A stretch of DNA of 64,000 nucleotides from an uncultured Phocaeicola sp. (GTDB lineage: Bacteria; Bacteroidota; Bacteroidia; Bacteroidales; Bacteroidaceae), in the NCBI GenBank assembly GCA_944320135.1, contig CALUGI010000013.1:1-64000 (forward strand). The letters run 5' to 3'. How positions within the stretch are numbered: position 1 is the first letter of the stretch; every line of letters starts with the position of its first letter. Shown piece by piece: positions 46,657 to 55,469 of the stretch. A program made the translations under genes and the position numbers. The notes beneath the pieces are model-generated. The model did no database searches and was not told the origin of the DNA. It was given only the letters and a program-made list of their open reading frames with translations.

Positions 46657-48354
46657 ATGAAACTATATAAGAAAGCGTTATTGATTATGGGCGTGGGACT
46701 GAGCCTAAGCTCTTGTCTCGACCTTGACCCGCAAGACCAGCTGGCGGACGGAAACCTTTGGTCTACGCCGAGCGATTTCGAGTATTTCGCCAATACGTTT
46801 TATGGCTGGACGCGCGACTTCAAAGATGTGGTGAGCGACGGGCCGCACTCCGACTGGCGTTCTGACCTGATGACGTCAAAGTCTGTCAACGTGTACAGCC
46901 ACGGAAACAATGCGATTCCTACTTCTGACGACAATTATACAAAAGCATACGACCATATCCGCCGTACCAACATCCTTCTGGAGAAGGCGCAAGGATACGG
47001 GGGCAGCGGATCGATTGCCCACTATGTGGCGGAGGCGAAATTCTTCCGTGCCTATTCTTATTTTGACTTGCTCCAGCTTTACGGGGACGCCATCATCACC
47101 ACTTCGCCGTTGGATATCGATTCGCCGGAGATGAACGCGAAACGGAACGACCGGAGCGAAGTGACCGACCTGATTGTCCGGGACTTGCAGGAAGCTGCCG
47201 CCGACCTGCCTGAAACGCCGGACGAAGAAGGCAGGCTGACGTGCTGGGCAGCATACGCATTCCTTTCGCGCGTGGCTCTGTATGAAGGCACCTGGCAGAA
47301 ATTCCGCAACAACGAAGAACGTGCGCACGAGCTGCTTGACATTGCGGCAAAGGCGGCCCGCGAGGTGATAGACGGGGGCAAGTATGAGCTGTTCAAGCCT
47401 GCTTCGTTGGGGACGGAAGCATACAGATACCTCTTTATATTGGAAGATGTACAGTGCAACCCTGCCGGACTCACCAAGTCGGCCAACAAGGAATACATCC
47501 TTTCGCGCCGCCATGACGAGGCTTTGTATCCTATCGGGACGAACGTGACCAAGGGTTGTCTGGCGAATACGATGTATATCAACCGGAAGTTCGTGAACAT
47601 GTATCTCACCCAGAACGGACTTCCCATAGAAAAGGATACGGGAAACGACGGATTCCAAGGCTACGACGACATGGATTCCGAGTTTGAAAACCGGGACAAC
47701 CGCATGGCAAACTGCCTTCTGAAGCCGGGGCAGCAGTATTGGAACAATACGTCGCAGAACTGCCGTTGGGGAGGAAGCGGAAAGCCGATGACATGCGAGC
47801 CGGCCGGAAGCGGATATATGAACCAGAAATGGGCTACCGAACGTCTGGTAAATGACGAATATGAAGGCTATGACTATCCGGTTATCCGCTACGCCGAGGT
47901 GCTCTTGAATTATGCCGAGGCGGTGTACGAACGCGACGGCCAGATTTCGGACGAAGACCTGAACCTTTCGTTGAACGAAACGCGGCGGCGAATCAATCCG
48001 GACATGCCCGCGCTTACCAATGAATTCGCCGGGCTTTACGGATTAGACCTGCGCGAAGAAATCCGCCGCGAGCGCACCGTGGAACTTTACAACGAAGGCT
48101 TCCGCATCGACGACCTGAAACGGTGGGCGACGGCCGAGGTGGAAATGCCTAAAGACATACTCGGAGTAAAATACACGGGGACTGAGTTTGAAGAAGAGTG
48201 GGCCGACGGCAAGGCCGTCGCGAAGGATGCGGACGGATGTCTGATTATGGAAACCGGACGCTCGTGGGGCACGAAGAACTATCTTCTGCCTATCCCTGCC
48301 GACCAGCTGCAGCTGAACCCGAATCTGGGGCAGAACCAGGGGTGGGAAAACTGA
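46657..48354 (+). CDS. SusD/RagB-type nutrient-binding lipoprotein (PUL2)
   Basis: A 565-residue SusD protein starting at ATG 46657 (MKLYKKALLIM). Lipobox LSSC puts Cys20 as the lipid site and LDLDPQD follows, as in many SusD proteins. Family parts: helices with YDHIRRTNILLEKA and EAKFFRAYSYFDLLQLYGDA near the N-terminus; IRYAEVLLNYAEAVYE and REEIRRERTVELYNEGFRIDDLKRW in the RagB region. The final NYLLPIPADQLQLNPNLGQN is the common SusD ending. It captures glycan with SusC at the cell surface. The length is typical. It is followed 17 bases later by the Ig-like surface lipoprotein gene. Confidence 0.95.
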   Translation: MKLYKKALLIMGVGLSLSSCLDLDPQDQLADGNLWSTPSDFEYFANTFYGWTRDFKDVVSDGPHSDWRSDLMTSKSVNVYSHGNNAIPTSDDNYTKAYDHIRRTNILLEKAQGYGGSGSIAHYVAEAKFFRAYSYFDLLQLYGDAIITTSPLDIDSPEMNAKRNDRSEVTDLIVRDLQEAAADLPETPDEEGRLTCWAAYAFLSRVALYEGTWQKFRNNEERAHELLDIAAKAAREVIDGGKYELFKPASLGTEAYRYLFILEDVQCNPAGLTKSANKEYILSRRHDEALYPIGTNVTKGCLANTMYINRKFVNMYLTQNGLPIEKDTGNDGFQGYDDMDSEFENRDNRMANCLLKPGQQYWNNTSQNCRWGGSGKPMTCEPAGSGYMNQKWATERLVNDEYEGYDYPVIRYAEVLLNYAEAVYERDGQISDEDLNLSLNETRRRINPDMPALTNEFAGLYGLDLREEIRRERTVELYNEGFRIDDLKRWATAEVEMPKDILGVKYTGTEFEEEWADGKAVAKDADGCLIMETGRSWGTKNYLLPIPADQLQLNPNLGQNQGWEN

Positions 48355-48371
48355 AATCCCGAAAACTTTAA

Positions 48372-49940
48372 ATGGAAAAACTTATGAAGAATAACAGCAA
48401 ATATCTGTTTTATGGCGCGGCTTTTGCCGTGTGCATGGGGACAGCCTCCTGTTCAGACGACAAGGACTTGGGAGAACCCATGTCGGAGGTAACGGTCATT
48501 TCGTCCGTCACGTTGGGCGAAACGAGATACAATGCGGACGCGCGCAACCTCTATATGCTGCCCAACCAGGAGGTGCAGCTGACGTGTACGGTGCTTCCCG
48601 AAGAAGCGGAAGACAAGGGCATCGCATGGTCTGTGCAGAACAACACGAAAGATGCCGCAGGAAACGCCGTTGAAGCGGCGACGGTCACTCCCGACGGGCT
48701 GGTGATAGCGAAAGAGGTCGGCATTGCAATAGTCCGCGCAACTCCGGCAATCGGCTTCGGAGCTACGGATGCCACTCCGAGCTACACCGTCCATGTGGTA
48801 GACCACTTCGACTATATCGAAAACTTTGAAGTGGAAAACGAAACTTCTTTAAGTTCGGAAGGCATTTCCGAGGCGGCGACTTGCCAATTGGAGGTGACCG
48901 CCTTCCCGGAGAACGCCACATTCAAGCGTTACACGTTCAAGAGCTCGGACGAATCGCTGGCCACGGTGGACAAAAACGGGCTGATAACCGGTATGCGCGC
49001 AAACGGCGGTGAGACAAAGACGGTCACCGTCACCGTGACGGCGGACGATTTCAGCTCAAACCCCGTGTCGAAGGAGATTGAGGTGAAGCTGAATCCGATA
49101 GTAGAACCTACGGCTATGGATGTCAAGGCTGACGCGAAGGATTATCTTGCCGCCTTGGGCTATGGCGAACAATACGACCTGCGTAATGCCGTGACGCTGA
49201 CACCTGCGGGCGCTACCTTCGAACTTATCGAATGGACGAGCAGCGATAAAAGCGTGGCTTCGGTCGACGCGAACGGCATCCTTACCGTAAACGGAATGGG
49301 CGGTACGGCCACGCTCACCGCTACCTGCGGCGGGATGACTGCCACCGTAGATGTTGCCATTGCCGGAGGCCGTCTGTGGTATTCGTTTGCCGAGATGATT
49401 TCTTCATGGTACGGTGACGGTGCAACGATTTCGGCTGACGGTGAAAAGACAACGGTCACTCTCAACAACGGAGGCGGAAGACTTCGCTTTGACGGCGACT
49501 TGTCGTTGAGTCTGGACTACCCGATTTTGGCAATGAAAGTCATGCTGCCTTATCAGGTAGCTGCCGGAAGCAATGGCAGAGGCACGTTCTTCATTGAGAC
49601 AGACTTTGGGCGTTACAATGGAAGCACGAGTTCGGGTAACAACGTGTTCACCGTGGTTGAGGGATATGAAGGCGAATACAATAATTCTATTCCCCAAACT
49701 CCGATGGTTTGCTACTTTGATTTGAACAACGGCTTCGGCGGAGAAAAAGCTGATAAACCGCATCATGACTTGCCTGCCACCGGCGTGGAAGTGATGGAAG
49801 GCTTCAACTTCCGCTGTGCTGACTTCAACAAAGTGCCGGACAATCTGGGCTATTACGAACTCTATTGGGTACGTTCTTTCAAGACTGTAGCGGATTTGCA
49901 GGAATATTTGACCGAAACAGAAAACAATAACAACGAATGA
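48372..49940 (+). CDS. Ig-like (BIG2-type) surface glycan-binding lipoprotein
   Basis: A 522-residue lipoprotein. Lipobox TASC puts Cys27 as the lipid site and SDDKD follows, a surface-export type sequence. There are three BIG2-like Ig domains: residues about 40-140, 145-240 and 245-335 (KSSDESLATVDKNGLITGM and WTSSDKSVASVDANGILTVNGMGGTATLTATC are classic BIG2 strands). The C-terminal region (about 340-515) is a beta-rich unit of the DUF4979-like kind (MISSWYGDGATISADGEKTTVTLN). By its place after SusD it should be the surface glycan-binding protein that presents the polymer to SusCD. An in-frame ATG at 48384 (MKNNSK) is an alternative start that keeps the lipobox. Its TGA overlaps the ATG of the lyase gene. 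Confidence 0.75.
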   Translation: MEKLMKNNSKYLFYGAAFAVCMGTASCSDDKDLGEPMSEVTVISSVTLGETRYNADARNLYMLPNQEVQLTCTVLPEEAEDKGIAWSVQNNTKDAAGNAVEAATVTPDGLVIAKEVGIAIVRATPAIGFGATDATPSYTVHVVDHFDYIENFEVENETSLSSEGISEAATCQLEVTAFPENATFKRYTFKSSDESLATVDKNGLITGMRANGGETKTVTVTVTADDFSSNPVSKEIEVKLNPIVEPTAMDVKADAKDYLAALGYGEQYDLRNAVTLTPAGATFELIEWTSSDKSVASVDANGILTVNGMGGTATLTATCGGMTATVDVAIAGGRLWYSFAEMISSWYGDGATISADGEKTTVTLNNGGGRLRFDGDLSLSLDYPILAMKVMLPYQVAAGSNGRGTFFIETDFGRYNGSTSSGNNVFTVVEGYEGEYNNSIPQTPMVCYFDLNNGFGGEKADKPHHDLPATGVEVMEGFNFRCADFNKVPDNLGYYELYWVRSFKTVADLQEYLTETENNNNE

Positions 49941-51358
49941 CCATGAAAACACTTTACAATTACATAGGAGCAGGGCTGATGGCCCTCTCTTGTACCGCCC
50001 TCCTTTCATGTACGGAAATCGAGGATGGTGTGAACGACATCGACACGTGGGAAGACGTAGAGGACTATACGACCAATCTGCAGCATCCGTGTATGCTTCA
50101 CACGCAGGCGGACTTCGACTTCGTGAAGGAGAAGGTGGCCAACAACGAGAGTCCGTGGATAGAAGCGTACAACCATTTGACGCAAAGCAGCTACGCTCAG
50201 TCCAGTTATACGGCGGAACCGGTAGTCAAGCTGGCCCGTCTGAATCCCGAAGTCTGGAGAGATGACATGAACCGCTGGGAAGAAGCCGGAATTACCGAGT
50301 ACTATGATGCGTGTATCGGCTCCGGTGCCGGAAACTTCACGAGCCTGATGCGCGACGCGGCTGCCGCCTATCAGCTGGCTTTGCGCTGGAAGATTTCGGG
50401 AGAAGCCGCATACGCCGCTACAGCGGTCAAGATTCTGAACGATTGGGCTGCGACTTGTACGGGATATCTGGTGAACACTCAAGGCGAACTCATCGACACG
50501 AACCAGTATCTGATAGCGATGCAGATTCACCAGCTGGCGAATGCCGCAGAAATCCTTCGGGACTACGACGGATGGAGCGAGGCCGACTTTACAAAGTACA
50601 AGAACTGGATGGTAGATGTGTTCTATCCTCAGGCAACGGACTTCCTGAACCTGCACGCAGGACAGACGGATTGTCCGCTTCACTACTGGCTCAACTGGGA
50701 TTTGGCGGAGATGACTGCCATCCTCTCCATCGGAATTCTGACGGACGACAACTTCAAAATCAATGAAGCCATCCAATATTTCAAGTTCGGCGTGGGCGGA
50801 GGAAACATCATCAATGCCGTGCCGTTCATGCACCAGGACCCGGACAGCAGCGAGATGCTCGGCCAGTGCATGGAGTCCGGACGTGACCAGGGACACGCCA
50901 CGCTGTGCGTAAGTCTGATGGCCGCCTTCTGCCAGATGGCGAAGAACGTAGGAGAAGATCTTTTCATCTTCGACGGAAACATGGCACTGGCGATGTGCGA
51001 GTATGTGGCGAAATACAATCTGGGAGATGAGATACCCAACTCTTCCAGCGGATGGGAAATGAACAACTTCCGCTACAACGGCTCTCAAATCCCCTTCAGC
51101 ACATATCAGAACTGCGCAGGAATCAGCCACACAACTATCTCCGATGACGGTCGCGGAACGGTGCGTCCCGCATGGGAGTTAGTGAAGCGTCTGGCATCCG
51201 ACTACGGACAAACAAGCATCTACGCCGATATGTGGGTGGAAACCATGCGCCAGAATGCTTCGCGCGGCCACTGCGACGGCGGAGCCGGCGACTACGGACC
51301 GAACAGCGGCGGTTTCGACCAGTTGGGTTACGGCACGCTGATGTTTGCAAAAGAGTGA
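49937..51358 (+). CDS. Alginate-lyase-superfamily polysaccharide lyase (PL38-like), lipoprotein
   Basis: A 473-residue lipoprotein. The ATG at 49937 overlaps the upstream stop (ATGA), giving translational coupling; ATG 49943 (MKTLYN) is a possible alternative. Lipobox LLSC puts Cys25 as the lipid site. The body is an all-helical (alpha/alpha)-toroid lyase of the alginate_lyase superfamily: PCMLHTQADFDFVKEKV, ALRWKISGEAAYAATAVKILNDWA, then LNWDLAEMTAILSIGIL and MESGRDQGHATLCVSLMAAF, where Asn/His/Tyr candidates for catalysis lie. I think it is closest to PL38, known from Bacteroides enzymes acting on glucuronan or mannuronan, but this is by memory only. It would cut a beta-linked uronic acid chain by elimination at the surface. 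Confidence 0.75.
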   Translation: MTMKTLYNYIGAGLMALSCTALLSCTEIEDGVNDIDTWEDVEDYTTNLQHPCMLHTQADFDFVKEKVANNESPWIEAYNHLTQSSYAQSSYTAEPVVKLARLNPEVWRDDMNRWEEAGITEYYDACIGSGAGNFTSLMRDAAAAYQLALRWKISGEAAYAATAVKILNDWAATCTGYLVNTQGELIDTNQYLIAMQIHQLANAAEILRDYDGWSEADFTKYKNWMVDVFYPQATDFLNLHAGQTDCPLHYWLNWDLAEMTAILSIGILTDDNFKINEAIQYFKFGVGGGNIINAVPFMHQDPDSSEMLGQCMESGRDQGHATLCVSLMAAFCQMAKNVGEDLFIFDGNMALAMCEYVAKYNLGDEIPNSSSGWEMNNFRYNGSQIPFSTYQNCAGISHTTISDDGRGTVRPAWELVKRLASDYGQTSIYADMWVETMRQNASRGHCDGGAGDYGPNSGGFDQLGYGTLMFAKE

Positions 51359-51389
51359 TTTTTTTCATTAATATCAAAATCAATAAACT

Positions 51390-52346
51390 ATGAAACTGAG
51401 GAATTTGTTTTTAGCGGCTCTCCCCTTGCTGGCGGCGGCCTGCTCGGACGACGATTCGGAAGGCGGGGCCGGAAACCGCACGCCGATGTCTTTCGCAGCA
51501 AGCATACAGGCCGTGAGCCGTCTGACGGTCAACGACTCGTGGGCGGGACATGCAGGAAGCCAAGTGGGAGTGCAAATCGGCGATGAGGTGAAGGCGTACA
51601 TCGTTGGGGAAGACGGAAGCCTGACTTCTTCCGACCCGTTTTATTGGGAGGATTTTACGGGAACGATAACGGCTTCGGCATGGTATCCGTACACGGAAGG
51701 AGGCAAGCCTGCTGTTGTGGTGTCGGCTGACCAGAGCGTTCCGGCAAACTATCTGGCAAGCGACTTGTTGGAAGCGGCCGACACGGAAGTGGCTGCAGAC
51801 AATGCGGCTTTGACTTTCACCCACCGCACCGCGAAAGTGGAATGCCGCTTCAAGCTCAAAGACGGTGAAGAAGGGACACTAAACGGCGCGACCGTCGTTC
51901 TTCTGAACCTGACGGGGGTAGACAACGGAACGTCCGTCACTACGAGCGGAGACTTCCATGCGTTAGTGGCTCCGCAGACCATACCGGCCGGAACCGACTT
52001 CGTGGAGGTCCGGATGGAGAACGGCGGAAGCCACGTGGGAGCGCTTGACGAAGATTTGAATCTGGCCGCCGGATACCTTATTCCGATTGAGCTTGAGATT
52101 GCTCCGGACAAGATGACGGTAACGGTGGACGACCCGCAGGCATGGGACGAAAGCGGGTCGAGCAGTGAAGTGGACAGCGAATCTCCCAATGTAGTTCCCG
52201 GCGGAGATGGAGGCCAATGGACTCCGGGCGAAGGTTCCGGAACGGTGGACACCGAATCGCCGGAGGTAGGCATGGGAGACGGCGGCTCTGACGTGGAGTG
52301 GACTCCCGGACAAAAGGAAGAAGTAAGCGCAGAAACGCGCGAATAA
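51390..52346 (+). CDS. Fimbrillin-like lipoprotein with acidic C-terminal repeat
   Basis: A 318-residue lipoprotein: lipobox AAAC (Cys18) and SDDDSEGG. Residues about 30-250 are fimbrillin-like (GDEVKAYIVGEDG, ITASAWYPYTEG, ALTFTHRTAKVECRFKL, GYLIPIELEI). The last 65 residues are disordered and acidic with two tandem repeats of about 22 residues, VDSESPNVVPGGDGG-WTPG and VDTESPEVGMGDGGSDVEWTPG (DNA 52170-52310). The tail has no Lys or Arg until its last few residues and may be a spacer or calcium-binding stretch. It is the fifth gene after sigma in PUL2, 31 bases after the lyase. Fimbrillin families build pili, but here it is more likely a surface accessory protein of the locus. Confidence 0.7.
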   Translation: MKLRNLFLAALPLLAAACSDDDSEGGAGNRTPMSFAASIQAVSRLTVNDSWAGHAGSQVGVQIGDEVKAYIVGEDGSLTSSDPFYWEDFTGTITASAWYPYTEGGKPAVVVSADQSVPANYLASDLLEAADTEVAADNAALTFTHRTAKVECRFKLKDGEEGTLNGATVVLLNLTGVDNGTSVTTSGDFHALVAPQTIPAGTDFVEVRMENGGSHVGALDEDLNLAAGYLIPIELEIAPDKMTVTVDDPQAWDESGSSSEVDSESPNVVPGGDGGQWTPGEGSGTVDTESPEVGMGDGGSDVEWTPGQKEEVSAETRE

Positions 52347-52383
52347 ACGGACAATTGAACAACAAACTTAAAAACAAATAATT

Positions 52384-54051
52384 ATGAAAACCAACAAATT
52401 CAGATTTTCAACGATGGCAATGGCCGCTCTGCTGATGGCAGGATGCGCGCAAAACGACGAATTGGGCGAAAACGCCCGCCCGTCATCGCAACAGGAAGCG
52501 TTGAACGTAATCGTAACGGAAAAGGGGTTTGAAAACGCCGACGGCCATTCCCGTGCGGTTACGGAAGAATATACCACGAAGTTTGAGGCCGACGAAGACC
52601 GAATCGGCGTGTTCGTGATAGACGAAACCGGGAAAGCGTTAGTAAGCAACATGCCGATGACATACGATGGCTCGGTTTGGAGCGGCAACACCTTATATTA
52701 TTATCCTAATGCCGACTACATCGCCTACTTCCCTTACGACGAGAGCTTGCCGGATGTAGCGAACGTGGAAGACATCGTGGCTTATTTCGAGGAAGAACAC
52801 GTAGGGACAAACCAGTCGTCGGAAGAAGCCTACAAAATGGCCGACCTCATGACGGCTGAAGTGCCCGCCGCAAATGTGCAGCGCGGCGAGAACGCTCAAA
52901 TCATCTTCACGTTCGAACACCGGATGTCGATGATTGAGCTGTTAGTTCCCGTGCGCGAATACACCACGGCTGCGACTGACGGATGGACATACTCCGCCCC
53001 GCTCGGCCTTTCCCTCAAGGTAGGCGACACGGAAGGTTTCGTGCCTTACACCAAAGAAAAAGGAACTTACCGCTTTATCGTGGCGGCGGGTGAAGAAATC
53101 GCGCTCGAAGGTTCGTTCAAAGACGGCCAGAAACCGGTCTATTTCCCGGCGGCTTCAGCAGGAAAGCTGGCCGTAACTCCGAATGCAGGCGAATACACGC
53201 TATTGGACATCAATTATGAGTATGAAGGTGTGGGCGATGACAATGTCCGCGCCCTGCAACCCGGTGATTACTACTACTCTGACGGAAGCATCTGGCCGGG
53301 CAATGTGAACGGCGCGCCCAAGGAAGGCTGCATCGGAATCATCTTCGATACAAATGTGTCTTCCGAAAGCGCAGAGTATGAGGCCGGATATACGCATGGT
53401 TACGTGGTGGCTCTTAGAAATGCGAACGAAGGTGTGATGGGAACCTATACAAATAGAACTGGTGTGGCGGATTATGTTAATTATGTGGCATGGGGAACAG
53501 GAACTGTGAGCGGTAATATTATTGCTTCAGGCTATTCTGATTTGGCTGCGCGGAAAGACGGATACAGCATGACGCAGAGTCTTGTAAGTGCTGGAGTAAG
53601 TGCTGCGAAGATGGCTCAAGAGTTTGGAACTTCTTCCGAGATGTTGCAGTATGCAGCTCCGGAAGGTACGAGCGGATGGTTCCTTCCTGCTTTCGGACAG
53701 ATTGTCGATATATTGAACGCCCTGTCGCCGGAAGTGGAAAAAGAAGGAAACGCTTGGGATTTGATTGAGACTAACATGGATGGAGGAAGTGACGATCAGA
53801 CTCAAAAGGTGGAGCTGCTTAACGCTCTTAAGACCAAGTTTGCAAGTGTCGGCGGTGATTTCTTCGATTCCTATGGAATAACTCATGGAAAGAACCCGAA
53901 TGAAACAGACCGCTGGTGGGCAACAACAGAAGTCAATGCAAACGAACATGCTTGGGCAGTGGAATTAAAAACGAACGGTCAGATAACTTACTTGAATAAT
54001 CGTGGAAAGACTGGCAAAAATGCTTCCGTCCGCCCCATCTTAGCGTTCTAA
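52384..54051 (+). CDS. Fimbrillin-like lipoprotein with C-type-lectin/DUF1566-like C-terminal domain
   Basis: A 555-residue lipoprotein: lipobox LMAGC (Cys21) and AQNDELGE. Residues about 35-290 are fimbrillin-like (EDRIGVFVIDETG, NADYIAYFPYDE, KMADLMTAEVPA, IIFTFEHRMSMIELLV). Residues about 300-555 look like the C-type-lectin-type fold found in DUF1566 proteins: APEGTSGWFLPAFGQIVDILNAL, then RWWATTEVNANEHAWAVEL and a C-terminal VRPILAF. That ending is very like the variable domain of diversity-generating-retroelement target proteins of Bacteroides, but no reverse transcriptase or template repeat is in the window. The C-terminal third is richer in A/T than the first third (about 51% to 43% GC in hand counts). 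Last gene of PUL2; a terminator follows. Confidence 0.7.
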   Translation: MKTNKFRFSTMAMAALLMAGCAQNDELGENARPSSQQEALNVIVTEKGFENADGHSRAVTEEYTTKFEADEDRIGVFVIDETGKALVSNMPMTYDGSVWSGNTLYYYPNADYIAYFPYDESLPDVANVEDIVAYFEEEHVGTNQSSEEAYKMADLMTAEVPAANVQRGENAQIIFTFEHRMSMIELLVPVREYTTAATDGWTYSAPLGLSLKVGDTEGFVPYTKEKGTYRFIVAAGEEIALEGSFKDGQKPVYFPAASAGKLAVTPNAGEYTLLDINYEYEGVGDDNVRALQPGDYYYSDGSIWPGNVNGAPKEGCIGIIFDTNVSSESAEYEAGYTHGYVVALRNANEGVMGTYTNRTGVADYVNYVAWGTGTVSGNIIASGYSDLAARKDGYSMTQSLVSAGVSAAKMAQEFGTSSEMLQYAAPEGTSGWFLPAFGQIVDILNALSPEVEKEGNAWDLIETNMDGGSDDQTQKVELLNALKTKFASVGGDFFDSYGITHGKNPNETDRWWATTEVNANEHAWAVELKTNGQITYLNNRGKTGKNASVRPILAF

Positions 54052-54107
54052 CTTAATCCAAACACACTTCGATAAACATTAACTAACCGCCGTTTGGATT
54101 CGGTTTT

Positions 54108-54145
54108 TCACCGCAAAGGCCAGCGTGCCTTTGCGGTGATTTTTT
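54108..54145 (+). terminator. Intrinsic terminator at the end of PUL2
   Basis: TCACCGCAAAGGC (54108-54120), 6-nt loop, GCCTTTGCGGTGA (54127-54139), then TTTTTT. A perfect 13-bp stem 57 nt past the last PUL2 stop. Confidence 0.92.
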
Positions 54146-54446
54146 ATATTGGCTTGACCACCTCGATTCTCATTCCCAAAGCGTTCATAATCCTGTAGAA
54201 CGTAGCTACGCTTGGTGTTATCACCCCTTTCTCAATCCGAGAAATGTATGATTTCGTTACGTTGATTTTGTCCGCAAGTTCCGACTGGGTCATACCTGCT
54301 TCCCTCCTTGCGTCAAGAAGAATTTGGCTCGTGTAGAACGCATACGCTTCCTCATCGAACTTGGCGCGTTCGGGCGTTCCCGGCGCACCGAACTCTTTTT
54401 CAAGTTCCGCGCTGATGTCAGTCAGCATTGTCCCTTTTGTATTCAT
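54144..54446 (-). CDS. HigA-like XRE antitoxin
   Basis: A 100-residue protein with a helix-turn-helix of the XRE/Cro type at residues about 38-90 (LLDARREAGMTQSELADKINVTKSYISRIEKGVITPSVATFYRIMNALGM). The first 35 residues are acidic and helical and probably contact the toxin. It follows the toxin reading frame with a 29-base overlap (54418-54446), the order toxin-antitoxin typical of HigBA pairs. It should neutralise the toxin and repress the promoter at 54763-54793. No lesion is seen in this gene, so the antitoxin looks functional while the toxin may not be. Confidence 0.88.
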   Translation of the reverse strand: MNTKGTMLTDISAELEKEFGAPGTPERAKFDEEAYAFYTSQILLDARREAGMTQSELADKINVTKSYISRIEKGVITPSVATFYRIMNALGMRIEVVKPI

Positions 54447-54758
54447 AATATTCCTCCATTATTTTTATAGCTTTCTCTATCTCAGACAGCGGAGTCTTCT
54501 GGGTCTTTTTTTGAAATCCGTTGAAGAGCACAACAATCTGTCCTTCGTCAAAAATGAAAAAGACCCGAAAGATATTTCCGTTGTATGAAACGCGCAGTTC
54601 ATACAGCCCGTTACGTATGTATTTGATGAACTTTACAGGCATCCTGTCCTCCGTCTCCAGCAGCGACAGGACATATTTTATCTTGAGAACTTCCTTTTCT
54701 CCTAATCCGGCCAGGAAGTCCTTATGTAGTTCCCGAATGCTATTATTCTTCGTCTCAT
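54418..54758 (-). pseudogene. HigB-like toxin (RelE/ParE superfamily, Gp49-like), probably frameshifted near its start
   Basis: The main frame (open to a TTG at 54783) holds a Gp49-like toxin body: KIKYVLSLLETEDRMP, KFIKYIRNGLYELRVSYNGNIFRVFFIFD, VVLFNGFQKKTQKTP, with the basic and aromatic residues expected of a ribosome-dependent mRNA interferase. Its apparent N-terminus lies inside the promoter. The ATG at 54756-54758 starts a second frame reading MRRRIIAFGNYI, which resembles the family N-terminus and would join KDFLAGLGEKE in the main frame if one base were added at about 54722-54727. I infer a one-base loss. If real, the toxin is inactive, or made only by frameshifting. Confidence 0.7.
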
Positions 54759-54762
54759 GCTG

Positions 54763-54793
54763 CAAAGATAGTTCGAGTTTCAATATAATGCAA
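54763..54793 (-). promoter_or_regulatory. Promoter of the toxin-antitoxin pair
   Basis: On the reverse strand TTG (54791-54793), 20-nt spacer, TATCTTTG (54763-54770). The ATG at 54758 comes only four bases after the -7 box, so the message would be leaderless or nearly so. It argues that the TTG at 54783 is not the true start. Confidence 0.75.
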
Positions 54794-55007
54794 CACGAGC
54801 GGCACTTTTTTATCTCCTTCTGCTAAAAAACAGGCTTCCTTGTCCGGACATTTTTCTCTCCGGTGGAGGGAGTGTCTTGCAAGCAAACGGGCAAAGTGCG
54901 CCCGTCTTTTTAAATTTCCTGCGGGCGGACGCGAGGCGTGGCGGGCGCGTTTCGGAATAAGGCCGTGGCGTTTTTGGGGGATGCGGGGAGCATTGCAGAA
55001 ATCCCCT

Positions 55008-55469
55008 TCATTCCTCCAGCTCCATCTCTCCGCTGAACGAGATGCTTTCCCTTTGTGTGGGCTGGACGTGCAGCGAAGCGTTTCCGTCCTTGTACACCGT
55101 CAGGCGGTACACGTAGGAGTCTTCTTCGTTTCTTGTCCGGATTGTGATTTCCGTCTCTCCCTTCTTTTCGGTTTTTTCGCAGCTTTCTATCGGCGCGCTG
55201 AAGTTCAGTGCCTTCCCTCCGCCGTAGGGGATGTTGTACGCTCGCCCTGCATAGGGAAGATACGACAGGAGAGAGTCGTTGCGCACGGCAATCGAGTAGT
55301 CGGCCGTGAGCGGGCGGCCCGGACCTTTTGCAGGAATCATGTAATTGATGTCGACGGTATATCGGTCGGCATCGAGCGCTTTCCGTACATTCGCTTCTCG
55401 CTCTTTCCCGTTTTGCGGGAAAGCGGGCAAGGCCATGCCGGCAATCAGCATAAATACAAGCGGTTTCAT
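55008..55469 (-). CDS. DUF4251 family secreted protein
   Basis: A 153-residue exported protein of the DUF4251 family. The signal peptide ends around ALPAFPQ. The body has the family features: RYTVDINYMIPAKGPGRPLTADYSIAVRNDSLLSYLPYAGRAYNIPYGGGKALNF, followed by beta strands (ETEITIRTRNEEDSYVYRLTVYKDGNASLHVQP). The function is unknown; members are small periplasmic or outer-membrane-associated beta proteins of Bacteroidetes. A hairpin with a U-tract lies in its leader. The overlapping forward frame over 54840-55478 has no recognisable domain and is taken as antisense noise. Confidence 0.85.
   Translation of the reverse strand: MKPLVFMLIAGMALPAFPQNGKEREANVRKALDADRYTVDINYMIPAKGPGRPLTADYSIAVRNDSLLSYLPYAGRAYNIPYGGGKALNFSAPIESCEKTEKKGETEITIRTRNEEDSYVYRLTVYKDGNASLHVQPTQRESISFSGEMELEE

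Noticed and set aside
52384..54051. A complete diversity-generating retroelement
   Set aside because: No reverse transcriptase, accessory gene or template repeat was found within the window; only the lectin-like target-type domain is present.
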